In this document: piece by piece, positions 1-9,700 of the stretch
Layout: every line of letters begins with the position of its first letter
How positions within the stretch are numbered: position 1 is the first letter of the stretch
Assembly: GCA_027459465.1 (NCBI GenBank)
Contig: DAIDIH010000113.1
Span: 1 to 35,582 of the forward strand
Direction of reading: 5' to 3'
Source of the DNA: Bryobacterales bacterium
Lineage (GTDB): Bacteria; Acidobacteriota; Terriglobia; Bryobacterales; Bryobacteraceae
Length of the DNA stretch: 35,582 nt
Made by a program: the position numbers and the translations under genes
Notes under the pieces: model-generated
The model's input: only the letters and a program-made list of their open reading frames with translations
Told to the model about the DNA's origin: nothing
The model's database searches: none

Positions 1-1422
1 TTGCCGCGCGATGCGGTCCGCGCACAAGGCGATCGGGGTAAGCGGATTCTTGATCTCATGCGCCACGCGCCGCGCCACTTCGTGCCACGCCGCCGCCTTC
101 TGCGCCCGGATCAGTTCGGTGGTGTCTTCCAGCACCAGCACGAAACCCGATCGCTGGCTCTCCTCGAGCGCCGCCACCGTGGCCGCAAGCTGCAGCCTCT
201 TCTTGCTGTCCCCCGGCCGGAGTTCGATCTGGCTGCCCGCCACGCCCGTGCGCCGCGCGCGGTTCATCAGGTAGCGGATCTCGGCCGCGTCCTCCCGCGA
301 AAACAGATCGTCGAGCGAAACCGCCCGCCTCACCTGCTCGTCGGGGAAAATGCTGCGCAGCGCGCGATTCACCCGCTGAATCCGGCCCAAGGCGTCCAGC
401 GACACCACGCCCGTCGGGATGCTTTCGAGAATCGCCTCCGTGAACCGCCGCCGGCTCTCCAGTTCCTTGCTGTTGGCCTCCAGCGCTTCCGTCATCTCAT
501 TGAACGCCTGCATCAGCGCCGCAAGTTCGTCGATCGCAGCCCCTCGCACGCGATAGGCGAGGTTGCCTTCCCGAACCTGTTCGGCCGCGTTCAGCAACGC
601 GGCGATCGGCCCGCTGATCTGCCGCGCCAGAAACAGCGCAATCCACGTGGCGAAAAACAGCACGAACAGCGTGATCAGCGACAACAGCAGCAGGTACACC
701 TTGCGGAAATCGTTCTTGCTCCGCGCCAGCCGGTCGTATTCAAAAATGTAGTGCTGGACTTCGCGCTTCTTCTGCTCCAGGTCCGTGCCCAGCCGCCCGT
801 GCAGCGTGAGGCGGCCCAGCGGGGTGTCAATCGATTCGCTGTAGGAACGCCGGGAGCCCGCGCCCGTCCCGCACAGAACCGCTACCTCGCCGCCCGTCTC
901 CAGCGACGCCCCCTCGATCCGGTGCTCGCGGCAGAACGGCGCCGCCACCGCCGGCCGGTTCCAGTTGGGAATCGAGGCAAGCCAGTGCGCCTCGGCGTTC
1001 AAACGGTCCCGGACCTCGTCGTCAACCGCCACGCCAGCCTCAATGAGGTCGCCCTTTATCCGCTCGCCGGGCCGCGAAAACCACTTGTCGATGTTCCGGT
1101 TGAGCACCTGCACGCTGAACAGCACCAGGAACAGAACCGGAAGGCAGCTCAAAGCGAGCGCGCCGCCAACCAGTTTCGAGCGCAAACGCGAACCCGGCCG
1201 CCCCTGCTGCCGCTCGATATACAGCTTCACCCCGGTCCGGAACAGCATGAACCCCAGCGTCACCGTGAGGATGAAGATGAGCGTCGAGACGGCCCAGAAC
1301 GCGTACGTCTCGCTGAGGCTGACCGGAGCCGGTTCGGTGGTGAACGAGCCCTGCCAGAGCACAAGCGCCAGCAGCATGACAAACAGAAGCAGGCTGGAGC
1401 CGATGGCTACACGTTTGCGCAT
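1..1422 (-). CDS. ntrY: NtrY-type membrane sensor histidine kinase, truncated by the left window edge
   Basis: Reading the minus strand from the ATG at 1422 gives 474 open codons that run off the window. Three hydrophobic segments lie in the first ~110 residues. A periplasmic stretch of ~130 residues follows, then a fourth TM segment ending in LARQISGPI, which leads into a HAMP linker. Next comes a PAS-like region beginning FTEAILESIPTGVVSLD, and then the H-box HEVARRVAHEIKNPLTP with the predicted phospho-accepting His at residue 455. The HEIKNPLTPI H-box after a HAMP-PAS arrangement is characteristic of NtrY, which phosphorylates the NtrX regulator. The HATPase domain, and probably ntrX, lie beyond position 1. 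A TATAAT-like element sits 18 bases before the ATG, and the PilZ gene lies 63 bp upstream on the same strand. Family assignment is firm; the exact signal sensed is unknown. Confidence 0.88.
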   Translation of the reverse strand, partial: MRKRVAIGSSLLLFVMLLALVLWQGSFTTEPAPVSLSETYAFWAVSTLIFILTVTLGFMLFRTGVKLYIERQQGRPGSRLRSKLVGGALALSCLPVLFLVLFSVQVLNRNIDKWFSRPGERIKGDLIEAGVAVDDEVRDRLNAEAHWLASIPNWNRPAVAAPFCREHRIEGASLETGGEVAVLCGTGAGSRRSYSESIDTPLGRLTLHGRLGTDLEQKKREVQHYIFEYDRLARSKNDFRKVYLLLLSLITLFVLFFATWIALFLARQISGPIAALLNAAEQVREGNLAYRVRGAAIDELAALMQAFNEMTEALEANSKELESRRRFTEAILESIPTGVVSLDALGRIQRVNRALRSIFPDEQVRRAVSLDDLFSREDAAEIRYLMNRARRTGVAGSQIELRPGDSKKRLQLAATVAALEESQRSGFVLVLEDTTELIRAQKAAAWHEVARRVAHEIKNPLTPIALCADRIARQ

Positions 1423-1440
1423 CCCGGGAACCTATTCCCG

Positions 1441-1446
1441 ATTATA
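1441..1446 (-). promoter_or_regulatory. -10-like TATAAT before the ntrY-type kinase
   Basis: The minus strand reads CGCCTATAATCGGG, with TATAAT ending 18 nt before the kinase ATG. No convincing -35 box is visible. The kinase may therefore have its own promoter with a very short leader, in addition to readthrough from the PilZ gene. Confidence 0.35.
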
Positions 1447-1485
1447 GGCGGTGCATCACGCTTGGCCGCGGAAGAAGGGGAAACG

Positions 1486-1872
1486 CTACTCGCCGGTCTG
1501 GCCCGGCTCCGGACCGTTCTTCCCGTTCATCTGGGTCTTAAACTCGTGCTGCTGGATTTCCACCGCGACTTGCCCTTCCTCGACGCGGACAATCGGGCCC
1601 CGGGCCAGAAGCTGCAGACTGATCTGCTGATTCAGCCGCGCCGGCCAGCTAATCGCCATCTCGATCCATTCGCCCAGACGGAAAATTCCGCTCGAGCGCA
1701 ATAGTACTCCCCGGCTGCTGATGTTGACCGTTTCCCCGTTCGATCGAGAGCGGCCGCTGGTCCTCAGCCCATGCAGCTTCACTTCACGTCGCAGAGGAAA
1801 GCGGAGCGCGGATCTCCGGTCGTTTGTTCCTGGTGAAACGCTTTCCTCGGCGTCCTGTTTCCTGGGCCCCAT
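1486..1872 (-). CDS. PilZ domain protein (predicted c-di-GMP binding)
   Basis: A 128-residue cytoplasmic protein that is essentially a single PilZ domain. The c-di-GMP binding signature is visible: RxxxR as R24-F-P-L-R28 and (D/N)xSxxG as N50-I-S-S-R-G55, in the usual order and spacing. The C-terminal ~20 residues are polar and probably disordered. The ATG at 1872 is preceded by GGTAGGAG with about 8 nt spacing, a good ribosome binding site that supports this start. The NtrY-type kinase starts 63 bp downstream on the same strand, so the two may be co-transcribed. With no output domain, it probably acts as a c-di-GMP adaptor. The partner cannot be inferred from sequence. Confidence 0.85.
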   Translation of the reverse strand: MGPRKQDAEESVSPGTNDRRSALRFPLRREVKLHGLRTSGRSRSNGETVNISSRGVLLRSSGIFRLGEWIEMAISWPARLNQQISLQLLARGPIVRVEEGQVAVEIQQHEFKTQMNGKNGPEPGQTGE

Positions 1873-2077
1873 TCGGCTACTCCTACCTTAGCTTGCGGCA
1901 ATTCATTGACCGGAAACAATGGCCCGAACGTATCAATCGCCACCGCCATACAAGACTTTTCCGGTACCTTCTTGCCAGTACGCCCTAGAGTAATCTCCTG
2001 AAGCCGCTGACGCGCCGGAGCAAGCGCGCCACGGTCCCTCCCACCTCGGACTATCGGGCCCCGGACGGCATCGCCCG

Positions 2078-2962
2078 TCAGAAGATCAGCTTGGCCCCGA
2101 GTTGAACATTCCGGTTTCCATTGAGGTAGCCGTCGACCAAGTTGTAAGCCGCCGTGTCCACGTCCACGGCATTCGCCATGAAGTTCGCGTGATTGAACAA
2201 GTTATAAGCCTCGAGCCGAAGCTAAAGGGTGAAACGCTCGGTGAGCCGGTTGTTCTTGTATACCCCCATTGTCCAGGTTCCAGCTCGGGGAACAGAAGAT
2301 GGAGTTCCGAGCCACCATATTGGACCGAGACGGTCCGAAATCTCTGATATTCACCTTCGGGTTCACGTAAGACGCTTGCCGAAGGTCAGATAGGTTATAG
2401 AACGGATAGTTGTCCGGGACGCCGGGCGTCGCCAGGTTCGTGACGCCGGACCGGAGCTCGACGCCGTTGGTGAAAGCTCGGGGCCAGAAGTTGTATGCCT
2501 GTCCGCCATCGAACAGCGTAAGTGGGTTGGCGCTGCGGTACGTAAGAAATGAGCGCCAGTTCCCAGCCCCCAAGGATGCGATCGCGCAGGCTGTTGCCCT
2601 TGACCAGCGGGATGTCGTAGATGCCCGAGACCGCTACGCGATCAAGTTGAGCAGCTTCTTGGCGCCCGAGTCGCCGGCAAGCGGACCGGCAAAGTCACCC
2701 TCGATCCAGGACCGCTTGCTCATGCGCCCCGGCCGCGTGGTTGTCCACATCTGCTTGCTGATCATCCCGCTGAAGTCCGCCCGACCGTACCGAAGTTCTG
2801 CGGCCCGCCAAACGGCATCGCGCTTCCCGGCCTGTATCCGTTGTAGCCCGGGAAAGCGGTGATCGATCCCAGGAAACCCACTGCCGTCGAAGCGCTCATG
2901 TACAAGGTCGGGCTTGCCGGGTTCGCCGCCGTCAGACCTGTCACCGCCCTTTGGATTGCCAT
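2078..2962 (-). pseudogene. Remnant of an Oar-like TonB-dependent receptor (C-terminal part)
   Basis: The minus strand carries pieces of the last third of a TonB-dependent receptor barrel in different frames. The end reads RLEAYNLFNHANF ... NRNVQLGAKLIF followed by TGA at 2080-2078, which matches the C-terminus type of the intact receptor at 20616-24113. Upstream, in another frame, is SFLTYRSANPLTLFDGGQAY and, in a third, IYDIPLVKGNSLRDRILGGWEL. Visible lesions are an in-frame amber codon at 2224-2222 (where a Gln codon is expected in ERFTLxLRLEAYN), a frameshift at the C-tract 2263-2267, and another shift near 2540-2575. Nothing of the signal peptide, regulatory domain or plug remains. The upstream boundary near 2962 is approximate. 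A pseudogene is the best reading; sequencing error alone would not explain the missing N-terminal two thirds. Confidence 0.8.
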
Positions 2963-2980
2963 GGAAACTCACGCCATAAT
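2951..2980 (+). promoter_or_regulatory. Possible sigma70-type promoter of the Omp85-SurA-TamB operon
   Basis: TTGGAT at 2951-2956 and CATAAT at 2975-2980 are separated by 18 bp. This would give a leader of roughly 80 nt to the ATG at 3067. It is an eye-fitted match only. No stronger candidate is visible between the receptor remnant and the Omp85 start. Confidence 0.3.
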
Positions 2981-3066
2981 GAAAGATCGAATGCGTGGCC
3001 TCGCCGCGCCGGAATTTGCCGTGTCCTCAGGGGTGAGGGTGCCCCCGGGCGCGATTCTCGATCCTC

Positions 3067-6000
3067 ATGCAGAAGCTACTGCTCGGCTGGGCCAGTGTTT
3101 TGCTTTTGCTGCCAGGCCTTCTTCCTGCGCAGGAGCCTCCACCCTCCTACGAGGGCCGCGTCATCGAATCTGTGGAGTTTCAACCTGCAAGACAGCCCCT
3201 CAGCGAGCGCGATCTAAAGGAGACCGTGCTGCTTCGCTCAGGCGAACCCCTGCATGCCGCCTCCGTCGCCGCCACCATCGACCGGATGTTCGCAACCGGC
3301 TACTACGACGACATCCAGATTCACGCCGAGCCGCGCGGCGGTCGCATCGCACTCCGCATCGTCACCGTCAACGTATGGTTCGTCGGGCACGTTCGCCTCA
3401 TCGGCGGCGTCTCCTCTCCGCCCAATCGCGGCGCTTTGCGTAACGCCGCGCACTTCGACCTCGGAGCTAGTTTTCATCCCGAGGATCTCGACGCCGCACG
3501 CGACCACATCCTGCACCTGTTGTCCAGCAACGGCTTCTACGACGCCCACGTGCATTTCGAAACCTTCCGGGATCCTCAGACGCAACAGGTCGTCATCAAC
3601 ATCAACGTCTCCACCGGCGATCGCGCCCGCTACGCTCCCCCCGTCATTCAAGGGGACACCAAACTGTCAAACGCTGCCATCATCCGCGCCACCGGCTGGA
3701 AGACCCGCTTCATCGGCCGGTGGCGCAAAGTAACCCAGTCGCTCACCGACAAAGGCATCGAAGGCATTCAGAAGAAATACGACAGCCAGGGCCGCCTCGC
3801 GGCAAACGTCGACCTCTCTTCCCTGAACTACGACGCAAACACCCAACGCGTCACCCCCACGCTCAACATCGACGCTGGTCCGAAGATTACCCTGGAGGCG
3901 CGGGAGGCCAAGATCTCGCAAGGCCGGCTGAACCGCTACGTTCCGGTGCGCCAGGAGGGCGCCGTCGACCGGGACCTGCTCACCGAGGGCGCGCGAAACC
4001 TCAGGGATTACTTCCAATCCCGCGGCTATCCGGAAGTCGATGTCACCTTCCGCCAGGTGCCCGAACAAAACGGCCGCGAAACCATCGAGTATTTCATCTC
4101 CAAAGGCGAGCGGCGGAAACTGGTTAAGGTCTTCATCGACGGCAACCACTACTTCACTACATCAACCCTGCGGGAGCGGATGTTCCTCGAACCCGCCTCC
4201 CTGCAGTTCCGCTATGGCCGCTACAGCGAGGCGTTCCGCCATAGAGACGAGGAAACCATCGTCAATCTCTACCGATCCAACGGCTTCCGCTCGATCCAGG
4301 TAACCTCGACCGTGAACACGAACTATCAGGGCAAGTCCGGGCGCATGGCGGTGACGTTTCATGTGCGCGAGGGACCCCAGTGGTTCGTCAACCGCCTGGA
4401 TACCGAGGGCATCGCCGACCCCGGCGCCAAAGCGCTCGTGCCGCAACTCAGTGCCGCTCCCGGCCAGCCATTCAGCGATCTAAACGTCGCGGCGGACCGC
4501 AGCGCCCTGCTCACCTTCTACTACGGGCACGGCTATCTGCACGCCGCGTTTTCCTCCACCGTCTCGCTTTCCGGCGAGCCCAATCGGGTGGATCTGCGCT
4601 ACCGCATCATCGAGGGCCAGCGGGACTTCGTCCGCCAGGTGCTGGTCACCGGACTCCACAACGTGAAGCCTTCCATCGTCTCGGACCGCATCCCCCTCAA
4701 ACCCGGCGACCCCCTGTCGCCCACCGCGATTCGGGACTCCCAGCGAGCCCTCGAAGATCTCGGCCTGTTCGCCAACATCAACACCGCCATCCAGGATCGC
4801 GACGGCGACACAACGGATAAGTACGTGCTCTACGACTTTGAAGAAGCCCACCGCTACACCGTGAAAGTCGGCGTCGGCGCCGAAGTGGCCCAGTTCGGAC
4901 CCACCAGCACCGACATCAGCTACCCGCAGGGCTTCACCGGCTTCACACCACGGCTCTCGGTCGATGCCAATCGCCTCGATTTCCTCGGCCTCGGCCACAC
5001 AATCGCCTTGAAAACCCTCCTGTCGAGTATCGAACAGCAGGCATCGCTCAGCTACATCGTCCCCAATCTGTTCGGATCCAACACCCGTTCGCTCACCCTC
5101 ACGGCGCTCTATGATTCGAGCCAGGACATCCTCACCTTCACTTCCAAGCGGAAGGAAGCCTCCGTTCAGCTCACCCAAAAGCTCTCTCGCGCCTCGTCTC
5201 TGCTTGTGCGCTTTGCCTACCGCCAGGTCGGCATCGGCAACGTCGTCATTCCCACACTGCTTGTGCCCCAACTCTTGCAGCCCGTGCAGATCGGCATCCT
5301 TTCGGCTATCTACGTGCAGGACCGGCGCGACGATCCGGCGGATCCGCATTCGGGCAGCTATAACTCGATCGATTTCGGCGTAGCCAGCTCCTACTTCGGC
5401 TCGCAGCGCGACTTCACCCGCCTCCTGGCGCGCAATGCAACGTACTATCGAATTGGGAAGCGAATGGTGCTCGCGCGCCAGATCACGTTCGGCTCCATTA
5501 ACGCGTTTAACACTCCCGCCGGGCTCACCCCCGCCGAGGCCATCCCCTTGGCCGAGCGGTTCTTCGGCGGCGGCGACATCACGGACCGCGCGTTTCCCGA
5601 ACAGGAAGCCGGCCCCCGCGACATCGGCACCCCCGCCGGCCCCGGTGCGCCCGCAACCCGTCCCACCGGTTTCCCCCTCGGCGGCAACGCACTGTTGTTT
5701 AACAACACCGAACTGCGGTTCCCCCTTTTGGGCGATAACATCGGCGGTGTGTTGTTTCATGACATCGGCAACGTCTTCGCCTCCATCGGCGACATCAGCT
5801 TCCGCTATCATCAGCCCAACTACCACAACTTCAACTACGCCGCCCAGGCCGTCGGCTTCGGCATCCGCTATAAAACCCCGATCGGTCCCATCCGCGCTGA
5901 CCTCGCCTATGCCCTGAATCCCACCGAGTTCGTCGGCTTCCAGGGCACCATCAGCCAGCTTCTCCAGTGCAATCCCAACCTACCTCCTTCTAAACTGCCC

Positions 6001-6072
6001 GGCTTTTGCAACAGCGTGCCCCAGCACCTGAGCCGCATCCAATTCTTCTTCTCGATCGGGCAAACGTTCTGA
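3067..6072 (+). CDS. Omp85-family outer membrane assembly protein (BamA/TamA-like) with about seven POTRA repeats
   Basis: A 1001-residue protein with a signal peptide (MQKLLLGWASVLLLLPGLLPAQ) and a long periplasmic N-terminus in which I can divide residues ~28-600 into about seven POTRA-like units. Recognisable units include residues ~30-102, ~350-440 (VKVFIDGNHYFTTSTLRERM) and ~523-600 (VRQVLVTGLHNVKPSIVSDRI). A bacterial surface antigen (D15) beta barrel follows from ~605 and ends in the beta-signal-like RIQFFFSIGQTF with terminal Phe. E. coli BamA has five POTRAs in ~810 residues and TamA three in ~580, so this is a long version. The usual (V/I)RGF motif of loop 6 appears as FFGGGDITDRAFPE, keeping the Arg but changing Gly to Ala. 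The stop overlaps the ATG of the SurA-like gene, with tamB next, so a role in outer membrane protein insertion together with TamB is likely. Whether it is the main BamA or a TamA counterpart cannot be decided here. Confidence 0.9.
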   Translation: MQKLLLGWASVLLLLPGLLPAQEPPPSYEGRVIESVEFQPARQPLSERDLKETVLLRSGEPLHAASVAATIDRMFATGYYDDIQIHAEPRGGRIALRIVTVNVWFVGHVRLIGGVSSPPNRGALRNAAHFDLGASFHPEDLDAARDHILHLLSSNGFYDAHVHFETFRDPQTQQVVININVSTGDRARYAPPVIQGDTKLSNAAIIRATGWKTRFIGRWRKVTQSLTDKGIEGIQKKYDSQGRLAANVDLSSLNYDANTQRVTPTLNIDAGPKITLEAREAKISQGRLNRYVPVRQEGAVDRDLLTEGARNLRDYFQSRGYPEVDVTFRQVPEQNGRETIEYFISKGERRKLVKVFIDGNHYFTTSTLRERMFLEPASLQFRYGRYSEAFRHRDEETIVNLYRSNGFRSIQVTSTVNTNYQGKSGRMAVTFHVREGPQWFVNRLDTEGIADPGAKALVPQLSAAPGQPFSDLNVAADRSALLTFYYGHGYLHAAFSSTVSLSGEPNRVDLRYRIIEGQRDFVRQVLVTGLHNVKPSIVSDRIPLKPGDPLSPTAIRDSQRALEDLGLFANINTAIQDRDGDTTDKYVLYDFEEAHRYTVKVGVGAEVAQFGPTSTDISYPQGFTGFTPRLSVDANRLDFLGLGHTIALKTLLSSIEQQASLSYIVPNLFGSNTRSLTLTALYDSSQDILTFTSKRKEASVQLTQKLSRASSLLVRFAYRQVGIGNVVIPTLLVPQLLQPVQIGILSAIYVQDRRDDPADPHSGSYNSIDFGVASSYFGSQRDFTRLLARNATYYRIGKRMVLARQITFGSINAFNTPAGLTPAEAIPLAERFFGGGDITDRAFPEQEAGPRDIGTPAGPGAPATRPTGFPLGGNALLFNNTELRFPLLGDNIGGVLFHDIGNVFASIGDISFRYHQPNYHNFNYAAQAVGFGIRYKTPIGPIRADLAYALNPTEFVGFQGTISQLLQCNPNLPPSKLPGFCNSVPQHLSRIQFFFSIGQTF

Positions 6073-6716
6073 TGATGGCTCCCCTCGCCTATGCCCTCGT
6101 TCTCGCCGCCGCACCCGGAAACAGCGTCATTATCGATCGCATCGCCGTCATCGTCGGCAACCACGTCATCAAAGACAGCGATATCGTCCGCGATATCCGC
6201 GTGGTCGCCTTCTTAAATCGTGAACGGCCGTCCTTCTCGCCTGCTTCGCGCAAACAGTGCGCCAGCCGGCTTATCGACCAGGAGTTCATCCGCGAGGAGA
6301 TGTCCCTCGGCGCCTATCCGCAGGCTACTCCCGCCGAAGCCGCCGAACTGCTCGGCAAGCTCAGCGCCTCGCGGTCGTCTTCCCGCGCGGATTGGACAGA
6401 CCAACTTCTTGAGGCCCACCTCACCGAATCCGAGCTTGGCAACGCCCTCGCCTGGCAGTTGTCCGTTCTCCGCTTCATCAACCTCAAGTTCCGTCCCGGC
6501 GTCTTCATCCCCGAAGAACAACTCCGCCAATATTACGGCGCCCATCGCGCCGAAATCGAGGCCGCGAATCCGGACCGCCCCCCGACCTTCGACGGCCTGC
6601 GCCCAGCCATCGAAACCACGCTCGTCGAAGACCGCGTGAACCAGCTCTTCTACGACTGGCTTGACGAGAAACGCAAGGAGGCGCGTATCATTTACCGGGA
6701 GCCCGAATTGAAATGA
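6072..6716 (+). CDS. SurA N-terminal-domain-like periplasmic chaperone without a PPIase domain
   Basis: The ATG at 6072 overlaps the TGA of the upstream Omp85 gene (ATGA), which decides the start; a longer reading from 6006 would run inside the Omp85 coding region. The 214-residue product starts with a short hydrophobic export signal (MMAPLAYALVLAAAPG). The next part, IDRIAVIVGNHVIKDSDIV, is the typical opening of SurA/PpiD-like chaperones. It continues as a helical region with an EEQLRQYYGAHRAEI segment and a C-terminal helix, as in the SurA N + C chaperone core. No parvulin domain is present between these parts, so isomerase activity is not expected. Its stop overlaps the tamB start by 4 bp (ATGA). 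Translational coupling on both sides suggests it escorts outer membrane clients to the Omp85/TamB machinery. Sequence similarity is weak outside the N-terminus. Confidence 0.72.
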   Translation: MMAPLAYALVLAAAPGNSVIIDRIAVIVGNHVIKDSDIVRDIRVVAFLNRERPSFSPASRKQCASRLIDQEFIREEMSLGAYPQATPAEAAELLGKLSASRSSSRADWTDQLLEAHLTESELGNALAWQLSVLRFINLKFRPGVFIPEEQLRQYYGAHRAEIEAANPDRPPTFDGLRPAIETTLVEDRVNQLFYDWLDEKRKEARIIYREPELK

Positions 6717-9700
6717 CAACTCGCGCGCGCTGGATCGCCGGGCTCTCCCTCGCCGCCGTTGCGGTGGCCGCAACCGGACTCGCCGTCCTCCGCTCCCAGT
6801 GGTTCGAACAGAAGCTGCGCACCCGGATCGTCGCCGCCATTGACAACGCAACCGGCGGGCGCGCCTCCCTCGATCGATTCCAGTTCGACTGGCGCACCCT
6901 GCACGTCGTCATCACCGGTTTCCTCCTGCACGGAACGGAACCGGCCGGCGAGCCGCCGCTCTTGGCGGCGCCGCGCATCGACGTGAATCTGCGGCTCTTC
7001 GGGCCCGGCCCCCGCCTGGCCGGCATAAGCTATCTCGGCCTGACTTCACCCAGGGCCAACATCATCGTAAACCCCGATGGCGCCACCAACATCCCCACAC
7101 CGCGCACCCGTTCCACCTCCGGCTCGCCGCTCTCCACCATCGTGAACCTCGCCATCGGCCGGTTCGATCTCGAACACGGCACGTTCGATGTCGCCGGCCA
7201 TCGCCTTCGTTTCAGCGCACACGGCCGCGACCTCCGCGCCCTCCTCGCTTACGACCGCCGCAACCATGCCTACCAGGGACGGCTCGGCGTCAACCCGCTC
7301 TCCATCGCCGCCGGCGCCGCAAACCCGCTCGACTTGAACGTCGATCTCCCCGTCTCCTTCGCCCGCGATGAGATCGTCATCAACCACGCAACCCTCCGTA
7401 CTCCTGACAGCCGCCTCGGCTTCGACTTCGGCATCCGCCACATCGCCTCACCCGTCGCCTCCGCCAACATCCACGCCGATATTTCCCTCGCCGATTTGAG
7501 GCGCCTCCTCGCGCTTCCTCCCGTTGCCCCAAACGGAGCACAGCCCCGGCTCGAGGCCAACGTCTCGCTCGACGCCGCCAAATCTCTGCTGCACGTCTCC
7601 TCCGCCCATCTCCGCTTCGGAAAGAGCTCCCTCCAGGCGTCGGGCGCTCTCACTGGTCCCCCCGGCGCCTCGCCGCTCGCCATCCATTCCCAACTCAATC
7701 TCGACGAAATCGCCAGACTCCTCAATCTTCCTGTCGCCCTGGTGGGCGCGGCCGCCGTCGAGGGCGACGCAACCCTCAGCCCCGCTCCGGCCGCCACCGG
7801 CCGGCTCACCATTCAAGGCCTCTCGGTCTCCCACGGCGATCTCGGGCTGTCCGGCGCGGAACTCGCGTCCTCCTTCAGCGCCGGGTCCAAAGGCGTCTCG
7901 CTCTCCGGACTCGATCTGTCGGCCCTCGGCGGTCGCTTTGCCGGCGCCGCCACCGTCTCCCCAATGGGCGAATGGGACGTTCGCGGCCAGGTAAGCCGCT
8001 TCGCCCTGCCCGCCCTCATTCATCTGCTCACCAACCGCCCGTTCGGCTACAGCGGCGCAGTCTCCGGCGCCATTCACGCTCGTGGCGCGGCGCGGCGCCA
8101 GACCCTCCTCGCCGAAGCCCGATTCGACATCGCTCCCGATTCCAGGCCCGGCGTCCCCATCGCAGGACACATCGACGCCGTCTACAGCGGCGCCCAGGAT
8201 TCCCTCGTTCTTACCCCCTCCTATGTCACGCTGCCGCACTCGCGGATCGATCTCCAAGGTCTGCCCGGCGCCGCGATGCACGTCCACCTCGTCACCCACT
8301 CCATCGAGGACATCGAACCCGCCATCGCCTTCGCCGCCAACCGGCCGGGGTTCAAACTCCCCGTACGCCTCGCCGCCGGTGGCGCCGCCGGAGTCATCGT
8401 CGAAGTCACCGGTCCTCTCGATGCTCCGCTCGTCTCCGGCCGCGCCTCAGCCAACAATTTCACCTTCTACGGCAGGCCGCTCGAATCGGTGTCCGCCAAT
8501 CTCGCCGTCTCGGCCTCCTCCGCTGACTTCCGCGACGGCCTCGTCTCAGGCCCCGGCTTCGAGTCGAAGTTCAACATCACCCTCGGCCTCTCCCACTGGC
8601 AGCCGCAGGACTCCTCCGCTCTGACCCTCCGCGCCTCCACCACCGGCGCTTCCGTCACCTCCCTCGCCGCACTGCTGGGCCCTCAACCCATTCCTTTCGG
8701 CGGAACCGCTTCCGGCGAAGCCCGGTTTGACGGAACCCTCGGCAAACCATCCGGCTCGGGAACCTTCGCCGTCGCCCCCGGTACCCTCCTCGGAGAGCGG
8801 TTCGACAGCCTGGAGGGCCGTTTCTCCCTCGCCGGACACCGCCTGCAACTCGATTCCGGTATGCTCGTTTCCGGCCCCGCGCGCCTGTCCGTTACCGGCG
8901 CCTACGAACACGACCCGAACTCTTGGGTGACTGGCAAAGTCACTGGGCAGGTCACCGGCAGCGGCATCCCCGCCGCGCAGCTCAGGCTGTTGTCTGCAAG
9001 CGCGCCCGGAATCACCACGGGCGCGATCTCACTCACCGCCTCCGCCTCCGGCGAAGTGACGCACTCGCCCTCGGGCCCCGGATTCCTGCTGCGTTCGGTC
9101 GATGGCAGCCTGCAGGCCCGCGGACTCACCACCCGTTCCGCCGGCCCGGTCGGCGACCTCACGCTGTTCGCCCGCACCAGCGGCCAATCCCTCGCCTTCG
9201 ACCTCGATTCCTCCCTCGCCGGCGCCTCACTGCACTCGAGCGGCTCCGCGAAGTTGATTCCCGGCTACCCCATCGAAGCCTCGGCCACCATCCGCAGCTT
9301 CCCGCTCCGTCGCCTGTTTGCCCTCATCGGCCTGTCCCTGCCGCTCGAAGGCGACCTTTCCGCCGAAGCCACCCTCGACGGTTCCCTCGACAATCCCCGC
9401 GGCGCCGTCAATTTCCGCCTCCAGCACGCTTTACTCGCCGGCGAAAAGCTCAACGCCTTCGACGGCCTCCTCCGCCTCTCCAGCCAGTCCGTCGCCCTCG
9501 AGAACGCACGCCTCGCCGCCCCCGCCGGAACCATGACCTTTACCGGCTCCTTCCGCCATCCCCCCTACCAATGGACCACCGGCCAGTTCGAACTTCGCGC
9601 CAACGCACCCGCCATCGATCTCGCCCGCCTCGACCACGCGCAACTCGTCCAACCCGGCTCCACCGGCATCCTCCGCCTGGACGCCAACGCCGCCGGAGAT

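Noticed and set aside
1-1704. Long plus-strand open frame (567 codons)
   Set aside because: It is Arg/Pro/His-rich with no domain and lies opposite the kinase and PilZ genes, whose minus-strand motifs are clear.
4480-5826. Minus-strand open frame of 448 codons inside the Omp85 gene
   Set aside because: Antisense of a clear Omp85 gene, with no domain.
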